From the NCBI GenBank assembly GCA_008360955.1, contig LUCM01004751.1, forward strand, positions 257,720 to 321,719: a stretch of 64,000 nucleotides of DNA. Direction: 5' to 3'. This stretch comes from Fasciolopsis buskii (taxonomy: Eukaryota; Platyhelminthes; Trematoda; Plagiorchiida; Fasciolidae). The position numbers and the translations under genes were made by a program. Position 1 is the stretch's first letter. Every line of letters begins with the position of its first letter. The notes below the pieces were generated by a model. The model was not told the DNA's origin. It searched no databases and saw only the letters and a program-made list of their open reading frames with translations. This document shows, one piece after another, positions 21,740-35,443 of the stretch.

Positions 21740-24700
21740 AAAACACGGACAGCTTACATAGCGAACCTTTCCACTGAAGACCTAGGATCAGCTGTGGACG
21801 CCAGATTGCCAAGTCATGTTTCCATAGCTTGTTTAATTACGTTGTTTCGAATGCACATGCGAAAAGAATTTGCCCTGTTGAGGTGAGGATTGTACTTTCG
21901 TAGACATTGCAAATATTTAAGTGGTCAAAATGCGAACCTCAGATAGGGCAACTCAGTGTACAACACGATAAGTGTTGATCGCAATTTAATACGCTGTGAA
22001 TGTGGAAGAGATGTTAGGAAGAAATGAAGTTTTATCGAGCAGTGAATTCAGCTAAACGGAAGTCGACTTTGAATGATAAAACATCTGTAAGCAGATTCAG
22101 TGAAGGGGCAGCTCAAAGTTTTCACACATCAAACCAAATCTTGTAAAACGCGTTTCTGAGCGGACTTTGTATCATTCACTGTGCCAAAACGTTTGCGGTT
22201 CCACAGGTGAAATAGTGTGTCTCAGTTTAGCTAACGATTCAGATAGACGTTTGTTGAACAAGAGGAGAATTTGATATTGAAAAGCATCTAGGCGGGTGCA
22301 CCGGTGTCTTTACACCTTATGGGCTATGACGGTTGGACCAAGACTGTTCCACGAAAAACGCCCAAAGTTGGCGTTGTTTACTAGAACTGGATTGAAGCTC
22401 GGTTAAATAGTAAACTGAAATAGTCACCACATCTCAGCATCATTACCCGAGGTTTTGGAAAGAACAGAAACCAAACAGCAGATATCTGTTCAAGCAAGAC
22501 GATTGCTAGCAGGACTCGAATCCAGGAGGTTTGCACCGGGGATCCTCAATTATCACAGTGTTTGTACGTACCAGCCCACACCGCAACCACTATCAAACAT
22601 TCACGAGTTGCAAAGTAGAAACGTCAAATTGCCTTAGTTTCCAGTCTCTAATAGCTGGATTAGGGAAAGAAACACGAGCGCTCAAAATAGTGCACGGATA
22701 TCATGAATCAACGCGTTTGGCCGATTGAAAAATAACAATTTCCCTCAGTTCGTTTGTTTTTCCAACAGTGAAATGAAAGCCCCTTAAAATTTGGCGAAAT
22801 CTGATCGAAAAACTCGGATCGAACCCCCATGCGCCAGGTTGAGAACCAGATTTCGCGTAAGGCTTCTAAAATTGAATCCTGGTTTGTCAAAGTACTCTCG
22901 AAGAGGACGTTTAAAAGAAAAGACAAATATTGGTTTTGTCAGTAAGTAAAGCTTGTTGGAAACTGGGTGGTTAATTATTACCACACTCTGTGCCTAGTAA
23001 AGCATACTTGAAGACACGTTGTTCAAAAAAATCGTTTCATCGGGTGTTCGTAATCCAATCCGGAGAGGTGAACGATGACACGTTCTTAATGGTTTGTTTG
23101 GAATTTTACAATTCACTGTTAAAAACAATGTAGATATTATGATCAAACGAAGACAAGTTCAGATAAGAACAAGAAAAACAATAAACATGATTTTGGTTGT
23201 ATGACAAAAGAAAATAATAATTTCTGTACCCTCGATTCCGGTCCAGAAAAATGCTCAGCACACGTTTCGCAAGCGAGTCCATGTGTACGGTCATTGTTGT
23301 TGGATTTTCTGTGGACTGATTTTGGTGCACGCATAGAAATGACTGTTGGAATCACGAAAGAACAGTTAGATGAAAATTGATGTCGGCTGACCTGTTGTAG
23401 CACTAATGATCCAGGTGACACGATTGACATTCAGACGGGGATAATTCTTAGCAGTCTGATTACGGTTTGGTCTAGACCGAGGCAACATAGAAGCACAACC
23501 ACACACAAAAGGGCATTATCAAAGCAGACAAGAACTAGTCTGTCAGTGATGCCACAATTAAGCTTGGTTCACGCATACAATTGTGAGCTGAGGCAAAGAT
23601 TTGCCTTCTGCAAGTCATTTCATTTTTGACCAACCACAAGCTAATTTCATGTGACCTGGTCAAGGTGTAACTTTGTGGAATTTCGGAAGACAACATAAAT
23701 GTGAAGTAGTAATGTTGGAAGTCACGTGCCTGAGTGAGTTAGCAAAATTCTTCGTATTTTCTGTCCTGTAATTTCATTCTTATTGGTTTCCGTTCATCTC
23801 AGAAAAAATGTTCTCAGCACAGAGCTAACGGAGACACGAGGCTACGGTTATACATGTTGGCAAATTAAAATATTCTAAATTGTAATGGACACGAATTAAA
23901 CATTATGACGAAACCGTGTGAACTTAATGAAAATGAGAAAGTTGCGAAGTCACCAGTTGCCGGGATACAGTTGAAACTGTACGACTGCACATTTACTGGC
24001 GCATACGGAAACATGGATGTGTGAGATGGGCATTGGATTAGGAGAGAATAAAGCAATTGACGAAACGTTTGTCAAAACGCTCGGGCGACGGTTGGCATCA
24101 ATCTGAAAGCATTGTGCCATCCTGGAAATGACCTCGCAACCCGAGATTTATGAGCACAAACTTTCAGGTTTGCATTTGAGCCGCCAGGAGGAAAGGGGTT
24201 CAGGAAGTTCACAGTTGGACCGCTGGAAAAATGCACATCGTGCATCCCGCAGTCCGACTATCATAACTACTAAATTCATGAGGTCGGCTTCAGAATTGGG
24301 TTCTGGACCCAAAGCCGACTGCGTGTTGAACCCCTGAACACTGCTACCAGTCGATATATTAGCAGTTTATGCGCACATTCCGATGAACGTGATTATATTA
24401 AACATAAACATACATATGTATATACGTTTTGAAATGCGAAAAAACAATTTGCAAAGTATTCCATACACGCACGAACGAGCAAATCGTATTGGAAATTCGC
24501 CGCAAACGTGCTTGAATTTCATCATTTTTCACAGCTCTAATCCCGTAACAGACAGAATCCATTTTGTCCGCGTGTATCCCTGCAGGGTTTGCTTCCTCCG
24601 GGACGGTGGAAAGCTGGAATCTTATGCATTCCGAAATGTGAAAAGTATCTGCTCTTAAAGTGGGTAATAAGTATGTACAATTTGGAGCAACACAGTAAAC

Positions 24701-27700
24701 CCCTTACTATTGAGAACAGCCTCATTGCTGCGAGCTTCTTCGCTCGAGACCAAGCACATCTTAAAATGCTAGCCATCACAGGTTGGGCAAGAATGACAGA
24801 CTTCAAATGAAATAAGAACTGTCATTCGTAAAGTACCAAACTTAAACTTCCTACAGTCAATCAGGGATCGCATTTTGGTTAGTTTTCCTTAACCGTATGC
24901 ACTCAAGATCGAATCTCTTCCCAGACGAATGACTACAGCAAGCAGCGAATTTCGTAAGGGGCGACAGTTTTTGCGAAATGCCAGAAGTTTGTCACATGAT
25001 ACCGCTGTTGCTTGATTTTTGTGAAAGTAAACGAGTATTTTCCAAAATCCAAATTATGCAGATTTGTCAACAAATACCGATCCCTGTTACAAACGCTTTA
25101 TTTTTTCTGTGCTTGTCAGTAGAAATTTATGAAACAGCGAACAGCTGCGGGGGTCAAAGTTTCAAGGGACCACGTCCCTCGGATTATTGCACAGAATCAT
25201 TCAAGACGAGTTTTTAGAACGATTTTCAATCCTGTGTCTGGAATTTGCTTTCCTTGCTTCCCTTGTCATTGAATCGACTGTGTACATCACTTTCATGATG
25301 CCAGTTTTGCTCAGCTTCCAAGTAAAGAAGTTTGTCAGCGGTGAGAGGATTTAGACGATCAACTTTCGCGTTGACACGCCACGACTTTGACCGCTTGATC
25401 ATCGCCGGGTGATGGACCCATGCTATGCTTGCGAAATAAGATTGCACAAGTTATCGATTTTCCACGTCCTGTGTCCAATAGTCGATTCGATCCCGATCGA
25501 TAAATGATATATTCCATATCGCTTTCATTTTTCTCTCGACATTATGTTTGTAACGGTCAATCGATTGATCAGCTCAACGACACAAAGAACAAATGACGGA
25601 ACGGTCTACGGATTGCTATGCTAATGGTATCTAAGGTATTTTTGATATTTTCAACTGGCCACAACAGAATTATTGGAAATTACCTAACCGAAAATATCTG
25701 TTAGTTTGCATGTATCGCCAAATACGATGCATTCAATAAATTCCCTAGCAGATGTTCTTAAGGTTTTAGGCCGTACGAGGTGCAAACAGAAATTCGTAAA
25801 TACGCTGATTTTATTCACAGGTTCTTTTATTTTATGTGCTTGTGAATTGCAATGAAATCGACCAAGTATCCGTGACCTTGGTGGTCGAGATAAAGTCGTG
25901 TAAACACGGAAAATGAATTCGTGTTGAAGTATGAAAATTTCATAAACTCGCTCGAAAGGGTGTTAGAATCTATCCTGATTTGGACTCACCAACGACAATA
26001 GGCTTGTTTTTCTAACAGTAGTATTTTGTTCTATCAAAAACTATTGATGTGATAGCAGGTCGCATTTGAGTATTTACATTGACTAGAATCTAATAACCAC
26101 GATTGATCACGAACAGGGATATGTTTGTTTGAGAAAAATATTGATTAACATTAAATTTGATCTTTCCTTTATGCTTTATCGTGACAATGGACGAGAAACA
26201 GTGAAATCTGATATCACAATGTGGAAGATAGTGAACTGACTTAGAAATCTCTGTCAATAAAGAATTATTTGTTCAAGCATTTCTAGAGTTTCGAATCAAA
26301 CGAGGCCTCAGTTTGTAATATATGAAAGAAACAAAATATGAGATCATGTTTTTCTCGGTGGAAAAGTATAACATCCGAAAGGGATCACAGAGTTATTAAT
26401 TTCAAGTTATAATTGTAAACCAACAGTTGTTTTCTTTAGTCTTGAAGTGGACCATTAGCGATCTTTTGTGTGTCATTGTCCAGATTGTGTGCAACAGTAT
26501 TTAAACTTCAAATTTCAGCTGATATAAAGTCGGATTGATTATGCAATAGAACAGAGAATATAATCATGCTGCGCAATATTGGGAAACGCCGAATATTTTA
26601 ATTAGGCGACCCGTTAACATTGTGGGTGGATTCATGCTTTGTGGTCAGATGCAGAACACTTATAAAATAGATATTCTTTACTGGGAGTATTTCAAAAAAG
26701 CTATCCTGCATTCATATTCCAGTCCAATTTGTTTGACCTCCCATGAATAAAGCGCAAAAAGCTAAAACAAAGGATGGGTCACCAAATAGTGCACCAAAGA
26801 TGAGAGGAATTTCCTCGTTGTTGTGACGGAGGTTTTCCTTTGACTCTATCAAAGCATAAAACGCAGTTTCATCGAAATAAGCTGCGTGATTTTGTCCATC
26901 AGAATTGATTGGCTTTCCTTCACGGCGACCTAAATCCGTGTGGAAGCACACTTTGGCTCAGGGTAAACCCAAAATAATAACGTACAACAGCCTGCATCGT
27001 GCCCCTTTACAAAGCGTGTTTCATGCCTTGACGAAATAGTTCAACGTACTACCTGACACGTCTATATCGAAAAAGCAATTCAAAAACCTCACATTTCATG
27101 TTAAAAACGTTGGACGGGACATTATAATGGTCAGAAAATTACTAACTTGCATGGCGGGGTCACTGCTTGCCACCGTTCATTGTTGCTGGAATTCAAACAG
27201 TACGCATAATAATGAATAACGCTCACGACTGCGCATGTAATTGCACAACTGTGAATACGAAATGGCTTCCATCAAATTTTGTCGGTGAAGTTTCCTTTGG
27301 CCAGACAATCTCAGTCCAATTAGGTGCTCCCAGTGTTCGAATCGAAAGACGAGGACCTTTTTGGGGCCTCAGAGAGATAATTTTGGCTTCTGCGGACAAA
27401 CTTCGCATAATTCCGGAGGACAACTCAAATAATTCTTTTCGTCTAGTAAAACAACGTTTGTCTGTCGATCGTGCGATGTTATTTTATATCCGTCTACCTA
27501 AATCCTGCTATTCGATCCGCCGATCATGATGGAAATGACTCGACGCATTGGACCACGCACCGTTAAAATGAAACAAAATGGTATCTGCTGCTTTGGGAAC
27601 GCATCCTACCCTCCGGATTTCTGGAACAGATGTTGTTCAAGAAGTACTGAACAACGAGCATGACGTGACGGAATAACCGATCGTTCTATGCCAGACTGGC

Positions 27701-28725
27701 TTATTTTCTTTGGGGCCAATGGGCGAAGACATCAAACTGTGCTATTCAGATTTTTTCGCAGTGTGCTCTCTAACACACGACCTTCTCTTCACACGACCTA
27801 GTGCAAGATCTCTCCTAATTCTTCAACTGGTTCCACACCAAGGCTCCTCCCTTCACTTTCCTGCACGTCCGCGGACAATCTTATTCTTTAACGCATTCGT
27901 TTTTTTTTGTCAAAACGCGAACTTGTAATGAGCGATCTTAAAACTCACTTCCGATTGGAGTTTTAATCTATTTTTATTTCCCTTCCACAATGTTTTATCT
28001 GATCGCTAATTTCATCCAAACGCGTCTTGATGTATCAGTAGTATTTGGGATAAGTCTTGTTAGTACTAAACTTTCACCCACATTCCAGTACATGAAAAAA
28101 AACATTTTGAGTTAACCGGACTTGAATTAATCAACAAACATACTAAAAAACACTACCAAATTTGTTTTGAGGCCGCAAATGGATTTCAGCCCTGCGTTTA
28201 CATATCAATTGTGAGGAAGGACAACCCCGTTCACGCGTTCTACACCCACGAATGATCGAAAAACCCATCCTGTGCACGACAGTTTTGTAATGTTTAGACT
28301 GTGTTGTTATTCGAGCACCATTATTTCCATGGCGATTCATAAAAGTCGACCGATTCTACGTTAGGTGGACTTCTCAGGAAATAGATGATGAACGTCAGTA
28401 ACCATTCGTAAACTGGGTAGTCTACAAAGCATGGAGGAACAACGTCTTCTGATCTTATTTGTCAAAATACATTTTGTCTTATTAATTCCTGGGCCCCTGG
28501 CGAAACTTAGTGACACGCATTTGATTGGACAAACATATTCTATTGACCACGGTAGTGATAATGAAACCATCATGTGCAAATATCTGTTATATTGGTTTGC
28601 ACTTATTTGTTCAGAGAACAAGGAAGCAAATGTGAAGGTCATATTAATTAACACGTGCTACTGAATTAGCAGATTAGTCAGTCAAAAAAAAACACTTAGT
28701 GACCATTCGCACCGAGCCATAAGGT
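21740..28725. other. Long non-coding stretch
   Basis: Almost 7 kb with short interrupted frames on both strands. The longest plus frame, 27167-27529 (120 codons, TTG start, includes SFGQTISVQLGAPSVRIERR), has no clear splice support and is left uncalled. No LINE motif, RNA gene or array of repeats was recognised. Confidence 0.45.
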
Positions 28726-28731
28726 TTTTAC

Positions 28732-28915
28732 TTTCGATATCCTGCTCGTCCTTTACCGAATCGCACATCAATTTGACGAGATGTTGACTTGAATCGTGCA
28801 GCGGGGCATACCATGCCGGGTCACGTGTGAAAAAGCATTTTGCCAAATAGGGTCGGACCACTAGCCACATGAATTTTTTCCCAGTAAAGGGAAGACAAAA
28901 CAGACCTGGGCACCA
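28732..28915 (-). CDS. Candidate exon, minus-strand gene, product unknown
   Basis: On the minus strand, an acceptor GAGGAGTTTTCCAG ends at 28916 and a donor CGAAA|GTAAAA starts at 28731, giving a 184-base exon (phase 0 to 1). It reads WCPGLFCLPFTGKKFMWLVV, then RPYLAKCFFTRDPAWYAPLH and DSSQHLVKLMCDSVKDEQDIE. The aromatic and cysteine content and the polar helical end look protein-like. The phase 0 acceptor fits the phase 0 donor of the exon at 34294-34509 upstream on the same strand, so they could be consecutive exons separated by a 5.4 kb intron, or other exons may lie between. Not recognised. Confidence 0.33.
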
Positions 28916-29068
28916 CTGGAAAACTCCTCTATAAGGTAGTCCGATGTAAATGAGAAAATTGTGTGTAACTTTTCTAGCGGTCTTCAACATAATGCTTCAC
29001 TGTTTCACAAACAGTGCTTGGTTCTCATACAGAACAACTTAACCTCGCCTTGTTTTCGACTGTTATAG

Positions 29069-29226
29069 TTGCGGCTTCAAATTCGGCCGCGACACGTTCT
29101 AGTCGTCAGTCTCTTCACGGAAGACGCCACCAAAGTGAAACGACGGTGAAAGAAGAGGAAGAAATTAAGAGTGCAGCTTGCAATCACTCTGTACAGACTA
29201 CGAGCAAGCGTGAAGAACACCCTTAA
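29069..29226 (+). CDS. Candidate terminal exon, polar tail
   Basis: An acceptor with a good pyrimidine tract (CGCCTTGTTTTCGACTGTTATAG) ends at 29068. The frame (phase 1) continues AASNSAATRSSRQSLHGRRH, then QSETTVKEEEEIKSAACNHS and VQTTSKREEHP to a stop at 29226. The composition is highly polar, like a disordered C-terminal tail. No partner exon is known. It lies inside the presumed large intron of the minus-strand gene, so one of the two calls may be wrong. Confidence 0.2.
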
Positions 29227-29788
29227 GCCCAGAGTGGTCCATATACTGCTGGTGTACACATTGAAGAACTTGGTTATCATACAACTACTCGATTATATTT
29301 AAAGTTCGACTCCGATTCCCAGTTTGGACATGTTACAGCAAATGTTGTCACAGAATGGGGGCTTCGGACGCTGAACATGATGCATTACGACCGAAAAGCC
29401 CAATCCGCAGTTTATATCATCTCTTCTCATCCAAGCTATCGGAAATTCAGCTGTTCAAAACTGCCATCGAAATGAAGATCGATTGTGAAAAAACTGAGTG
29501 TCACGTGGATTTCGCACACACATCTACTATTTGGTAAAAACCATGCGAAATCGATTCTATCAAAACTACTCACTATATTTTGCTGGTTAATATATCAAAA
29601 TAAGTATTGTCAATTGATGACTGTCCTTTCGTTAACGTAAGACACGGAAATCGGTGCCAGTCAGTATGAAAAGTTACGACATACATAAAATTTCATGTAC
29701 GACGGTGTCTTATTGAAAAAATATAGAAGTAACCTTCAACTAACGTAAGCAGTGTGTTGAAAATCCATGCGCCATGCATTGGCTTTAA

Positions 29789-29984
29789 TTGTGAATGATA
29801 TAATGTTAATAACACGGCGTTGTCGGTAGATTTAATATGCCGACGTTTCGACTACCGTGGGTAGCCTTTCTCAAGGCAAGTTTTACAATCAAATCTGTAA
29901 GACTTGCCCACAGTATTCGAAACGTTGACACACTACATCTACCAACAACGCTGTGTAATTAGCATTATACCATTCACAATTATA
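29789..29984. repeat. Two hairpin-GAAAC repeats facing each other
   Basis: The left arm (29789-29895) is the reverse complement of the repeat at 20357-20462. The right arm (about 29896-29984) is a diverged copy in plus orientation, with GACTTGCCCACAGTATTC where the hairpin was. The outer 50 bases pair across the unit (ATTGTGAATGATATAATG at the left against CATTATACCATTCACAAT at the right), so a transcript could fold into a hairpin of almost 200 bases. The left copy keeps a near-complete stem (GACTACC against GGGTAGCC region) and GAAAC; the right copy has lost stem pairing. Confidence 0.8.
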
Positions 29985-29989
29985 GCTTT

Positions 29990-32900
29990 CAGCGAATTGG
30001 TGATAGTTCAATCTGGATAAGTTCTAAATATCATCCCTAAGAAAGTTTTCTTTTGTTCGCTCAAAATTTCACTTTCCATGGTTGATTGCTTGTTGCAGCT
30101 CATCGAAAATATGAAATCAAATAATTTCCGTTTACGCGGTCATTTATTGGGAGGAGTTACGTTTATAAGTTATCTGTGTTTCCGTTTGAAATTAACCGAA
30201 AATTTGTGAATAGATTTCGTCGTTTTCACACAAACGGAACCAAACGGCTGGTGGGCACCATCTAGGTTACAAGTACACAGTCTAATTGGAATGACCACTG
30301 TACAGGCCTAGATTGCGTCTGCTACGAGTTATAGCAGTCGGTCGCCGCGTGAGGCACGGAATTCCGAGGATGCCAAAACCGCGGAAATGGTGGTTGCATT
30401 CGTTCGATTTTCTACCGACTGCAACCGGAAATCTATCGCATAACTTATGAGCCCATAGTGAAACGGTGATATCGCCAGGGCGGAACTTCGTGGTAGTCAA
30501 ACTTTTCAAATTTGCAAATGCGGTCACTTTTCTCCTCCTGAGTGCATTGTTGCTCGTTCGGTGGTGCGTTTTGGATTGGTTTATCCCTGATAAAAACGGT
30601 CACATCAAGATCTCGATGAGAATAGAGCAAATGCGCAGCGCCACAGGGATCTGTCATCGCGCAACATGTCCGAAGAACACTGGATTATTGGGATGAGTTC
30701 CAAGTGTTGTCTACAACGTTTAGATTTGCAGTGGGATTTGCGCTGACTTTTCGATTTTTTCTCGCGTCCTTCCTTAACCAATCGAGAAGTTAAAGTGCAT
30801 GGTAGTTTTTCGTTATACTTATATATGTCTGAATGTAAAGACCGAAAATGAACAGTAGCCAGGTAGTCATAAGAATGATATTTCATCTATTGCTATCGGC
30901 TAACCAATCAATAAAAATGGGATCCGCGATGGGATGAGCATCCATCAGGATGTGGTGCTTTGTTGCTCGGCGTTGACGTGAACTGAATTGTTTGGGAATC
31001 GATTCCGGTGACTCAGAGACCAAGCTTTTAACTCAAACTCGATTATTTCAATTTAAAGTGCGTCTTTAAGCTTTATGCGGTGATTTATAACATGCCCGAT
31101 ACTATATTCGCGTTGAGATTGCTGAACTGGATTGTGCGAAATAGCCGACCGAATTACGCGTGTAACAAAAGCGTCGTAACGAAAACCCAGTTCGCCTCGA
31201 GGTTCTGTAAGAGTAAAGCAAGCCACGGGCAACTGAAGCCGTTGGCTCGCCCGGAACCTTAGTCCCGAGTAGAAGAAAATCTTTACGAGACTTCGGACTA
31301 TCTCAGTGTTGTCTGAGATTCGCATGCGTTTCAGGGTGTTGCGTTATTTGAATGAATCAAATGATTCATCTCCAGTGGAAATCTAATTTGTGCAAAATCA
31401 ATAAACTTTTGATCAGTTATGGGCTAGTACACCCTGCGTAACTTTCTTGATAAACAGCACCGTGTAAGTGTTTTTTATCATTACCGTAGACATCTTTATT
31501 CGATAGTAGGCAGCTCAATGTGTCGGGGATGAAAATTGTAAAAACAATGTTTTTCTTCTATACTTGAAAACTGATTTGTTTTTTTACTTCATCTTTGTTT
31601 CGACCTTTTGGTAAAGTTACTCATTTTCGATCAATCACTTGCTTTTGGTTGACTATTTCATATGTTTGCGGAATCGACAAAGAAGCGCAATGAATGTATA
31701 CATCGAATAGCTCACGTGATGTATACAAAAGAAACGGATTTTTCGGTAAAAGTGATGCTTTGTCAACCACTTGGTGTGCTGCTGAGCTTCACCAAAGCCT
31801 TTTACGATTGTAAAAGCGTTTTGATTCGTCCTCAATAACAAAATTTAGTTCCATGTGGCTCATGACAGCAACTTGTTTGACCTTGCCTGTTTGCCCCATT
31901 TTCAGCAAACCGCAGCTGACTGAGGGCATGTTGTTAATGAACAAGAATTAATCGGCCAAGGCGTGGTCATTTGGCCCAGGACAGAAATGGAGCGATCGCA
32001 GCATACCGGAGGTCACAGTGTCTGCACGGATTTATGCAGGACTGTTTCAAGAAGAACGTGCTGGCCGGGGACTTCCCAAATCTTGGAAAAGTGAAGAATG
32101 TCGTATCAATGGACGGGAGAAAAACACTCGTATCGTTTGTCACAGATTGATGAACACACTACCAAGACCATTGGGAATGCTGTTACCATGAGACGCGGCA
32201 TGAAGCAAACGATCAATTGTATTGCATTAATTTCTGAAGCAACTTCTATTTCACTACGATTGCGTGCGATTCGAGCGCTTTAGGGGGAGGAGCATTTTAA
32301 GCGCCGTGTACCCAAAATTTTAGCGGACTGATCAAGTCTACACGCGGGATCATCCTGTCGTGAATGGAAAATCATTAATCTGGTACTCGGCCCGTTGCAA
32401 GGCTCCTCATAGTGTAAACTGTCATCTAGCTAAATGGTTCAATGTTGACCTGATCATTGAACCGTCTGCCTCATGGACGGTGCTGAGACTACAACGGATC
32501 GTGACGGTGTTTTATCGAAACCACACAACCAAAATACCCGATTTTCCAATTTACCAGATCACTGAGGAGACCCAAAGAGACGCAGATCCATATAATGAGC
32601 AATGGATAGGACGGCTGTCGATTGCATTTAATTTTGTGACAAATAGGCTGGAGTTAAAAAATCATTTACTTTTTTTCAGTGTACTATTTGAAATTTAGGA
32701 TCAAAAACGAAGCTTATTAGGATACAATCAATTTGAAAGCCTAGTAACCACATATGGAGGCTGGTGAATAGTACTCTGCCACTTAACCACGCTAAAGGAA
32801 ATCTGTTAGTAATAATTTCAACCCAAAACTGTGGAGGCGCATTTTTATGGGAGTGAATTTGTTGCATTTTCCAGGGAACAAATGAATGAAATGCACTAAT

Positions 32901-34285
32901 GAGCGAAAGGAATGCAAATCAGTACAATTGTTGCTTGGGCCGAATCAATTTTCGTCGGCTGATCTTTCCAAAAAAAACTTGGGAACACACACGATGTGAT
33001 AATCGGTCATCGACTTGGGACTGATTAGATCGCGACCGTGCATGGCAAATCAATATCACATTCGAATTCAGTTGACATTGGTCTCATCCAACTTGAGTGA
33101 ATGAGTTTTACCATTGAAGTACCGTACAGAACATTATTTTTCTATCGGCCCAGTTGATCAAATTATGGCAAAGAGATAGACTTTCGCCCCAATTAGTCGT
33201 TTGCTTCACAAAACTCCGTTTCAAAGTTTTCATTTGTGAGCTATTCTCCAGAAACATCTGGGTCCCTTGTGCTTTTCCCTAATCATGGTCTTGGCAACCA
33301 ATGGTAAACGACCTTGACGGTGCTCGGCGCACAAAACGCCGACCGTCCGTGTTCTTAAGGCACTTGGACACCGTAAGGTGAAGCACGAGCAGTTCGATAT
33401 TATTATTTGTTTTCCTTCTATTTTAGTGAATTTCTCTGACGAATAGAAACTGCCGGATCGTAGTGAAGATCGGTGCACCAACTTAAAAGAATGAACCATA
33501 ATATACATTTTTATGAATATCGTTGTATTCTTATTCTAATGTGCCACTTGTAATAAATCTTGCATCGGTGACGCTGAATTCATTCTGTTGACTGCTTCAG
33601 TTCGAAGTCCCCTAATCACCTAGAAGGCGATAAATCAGTCGATTGTTATGCAATCTAAAGTTCCCAATGAGAGGGGCCGGGCAAGACGGCAAATTGTGCA
33701 TGTTTTTTTCATATCTGATTTGTACTGTCATCTTTGCAGCCCAACCACATCTCACTCAACGCACGATGTCCCTATTGTCTTTTCGAATATCCGCACCACG
33801 GGTTGCATAAACTAGGGGTTTTTATGCGGACTAAACACAAAATCCGAAATCTAACTTATCTCATTAGATGATGAAATAAATTTGAGTTTCGACTTTTTGT
33901 TGAAAAAAACTCACTGCATCAAATTTTTCCCTTAATGAACTCTGCCGAATCTGACAAATATCAATGTCCTTTGTGATTAGGTGCCCAAATTTATTGTATT
34001 CTCAACATTAATGCGCCATTCCCCGAATGATTAATCTTAGGTGAAAAAATCAATCAATTTCGATTTTCTTTCAGTACCTTTTTGTCAGTCACCTATAGTG
34101 GTTAGAATGAATAATGCGCAGGCGAACTTGAAGCTGTTTTTATGGAGAAATCATTAGATTGTGTCTTCACTAATTCCTCAAGCCTGATACACTTGACTGG
34201 TTATCCTGAATGTCCTTTCGTTTGTTTTGTTTTACTTGCATTCTACTTAGCGTGGCATGAAAAACCACGAGTGCCCGGCAAAGCT
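29990..34285. other. Non-coding stretch
   Basis: Mostly short frames. A plus frame at 32360-32698 (112 codons) contains an acceptor-like TTTTCCAATTTACCAG before ITEETQRDADPYNEQWIGRL but lacks a good donor and is not called. A minus frame at 33230-33508 has no motif. No mobile element was recognised. Confidence 0.4.
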
Positions 34286-34293
34286 GATCATAC

Positions 34294-34509
34294 CCATGTA
34301 GGCAATTGGTAATTTAGTCCCATGACAACGAAGCGTTTCGGAACCATTTGGAAGCCAATTAGACCAACCAAGATGACAATATGGACGATAAAAAATTGTC
34401 CTCCGTAACCCGTATCGAACTGATAGTTTGGGGTTTTGAATTTGGTGACTTCGCGTTGAAAAATGCCGTTCTCGCAATCGTCCAAACTCTGAGCGATTTC
34501 AACAGACAG
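34294..34509 (-). CDS. Candidate exon with a membrane segment
   Basis: On the minus strand, an acceptor with a pyrimidine tract (TTTTTTTCTAAACCCCAACCCTCCAG) ends at 34510. The 216-base exon is exactly 72 codons (phase 0 to 0) and ends at the donor ACATGG|GTATGA. It reads LSVEIAQSLDDCENGIFQRE, then VTKFKTPNYQFDTGYGGQ, then a hydrophobic segment FFIVHIVILVGLIGFQMV that is long enough to span a membrane, and PKRFVVMGLNYQLPTW. This looks like a junction between an extracellular loop and a transmembrane helix of a membrane protein. The family is not recognised. It is one of the better single-exon candidates because both sites are good and the length is a whole number of codons. Confidence 0.4.
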
Positions 34510-34692
34510 CTGGAGGGTTGGGGTTTAGAAAAAAATTAGATAGATTTTCTTTGAAAACAGGATAACATGTTTGCCGGTATTTTGTAGTTAGTTCGGAAAC
34601 AGCGCCCGCTATTCTCTGTATTATCCCGATGGACTACGAAGTGCACTGGCATTGTTTCCGCAGAGACGCAAATGCATCACCATAAAAGGTAA

Positions 34693-34998
34693 ATGGAGGA
34701 TTCTTTGCGTTTGGTTTTAAGAAGGAATTATTCGCCTAATACTCGTTTTATGATATTCCTTGTTTACTTATCGTTTGTAAGCTTTAATGAACCGAACCGA
34801 GTGCAGGTCACCGAGACGCGGAACAAGCGCTTTAGCATTCTGAAAAGACAAACTTGGTCAACCTTTCACCCGCCAGTTTCCATGCGATTGCACTGTAGGC
34901 TTAGCAGTTCGTACAACGATGAGAAACAAATACGTTTGCTATATTCACGGTTAAGTGCTATTAGGGCTAGATTGAGAATGCTCAAAGGATGTGATTAA
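34693..34998 (+). CDS. ATG-started 101-codon frame, doubtful
   Basis: An ATG at 34693 opens a frame of 101 codons to a stop at 34998. An internal methionine begins a hydrophobic run MIFLVYLSFVSF that could act as a secretion signal, followed by two dibasic sites (NKRFSILKRQTW) and a basic amphipathic end (LYSRLSAIRARLRMLKGCD). That layout recalls small secreted precursors, but no known peptide is recognised, the first methionine precedes the hydrophobic run by about 20 residues, and a donor-like AAAG|GTAAAT overlaps the start. A chance frame is quite possible. Confidence 0.18.
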   Translation: MEDSLRLVLRRNYSPNTRFMIFLVYLSFVSFNEPNRVQVTETRNKRFSILKRQTWSTFHPPVSMRLHCRLSSSYNDEKQIRLLYSRLSAIRARLRMLKGCD

Positions 34999-35443
34999 TT
35001 TGCAGGCGCCATAATCGAAATTTGTTTAAACACGTTACATGTATTCTGAACCTTATTCTATTGAAATCTGCACAAAAACTGTCGACGTTTTGTTCACTAA
35101 TTGGACAGACGCATCAAACTATAGGTTTGAAATTTCCCCGTGCACATCAACCTCACGTTGGTCCAAAAAAAACGAAGAATCGGTTGCGTTGAAATTGTGC
35201 GGAGGTTTACTTTGGTATTTTGCCATTGAAATTGGCATATAGTTGCACACACATGTCGGTTTTGTCACATCCGTTACTAACGGTTTGTTCATCGGACACG
35301 AGCGCTTCATCGGTCAAGGAACAAAGCACGTGACTGGCACATGCACAAATCATGGTCGAAAGTGGACTAAAGCACGTTTCGTTACAAATGGAGTTTGTTC
35401 TAATGAAATTCACATGAGACGATTTTATTCAATTTGGCAATAG

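Noticed and set aside
22801..22860. Minus-strand GGGGTTCGATCC, a good pol III B box or T-loop
   Set aside because: No acceptor stem, D-arm or A box at the right spacing; not a tRNA, and no SINE body or tail was found.
27167..27529. 120-codon plus frame
   Set aside because: TTG start, no paired splice sites of quality and no motif; it may be an exon but cannot be supported.
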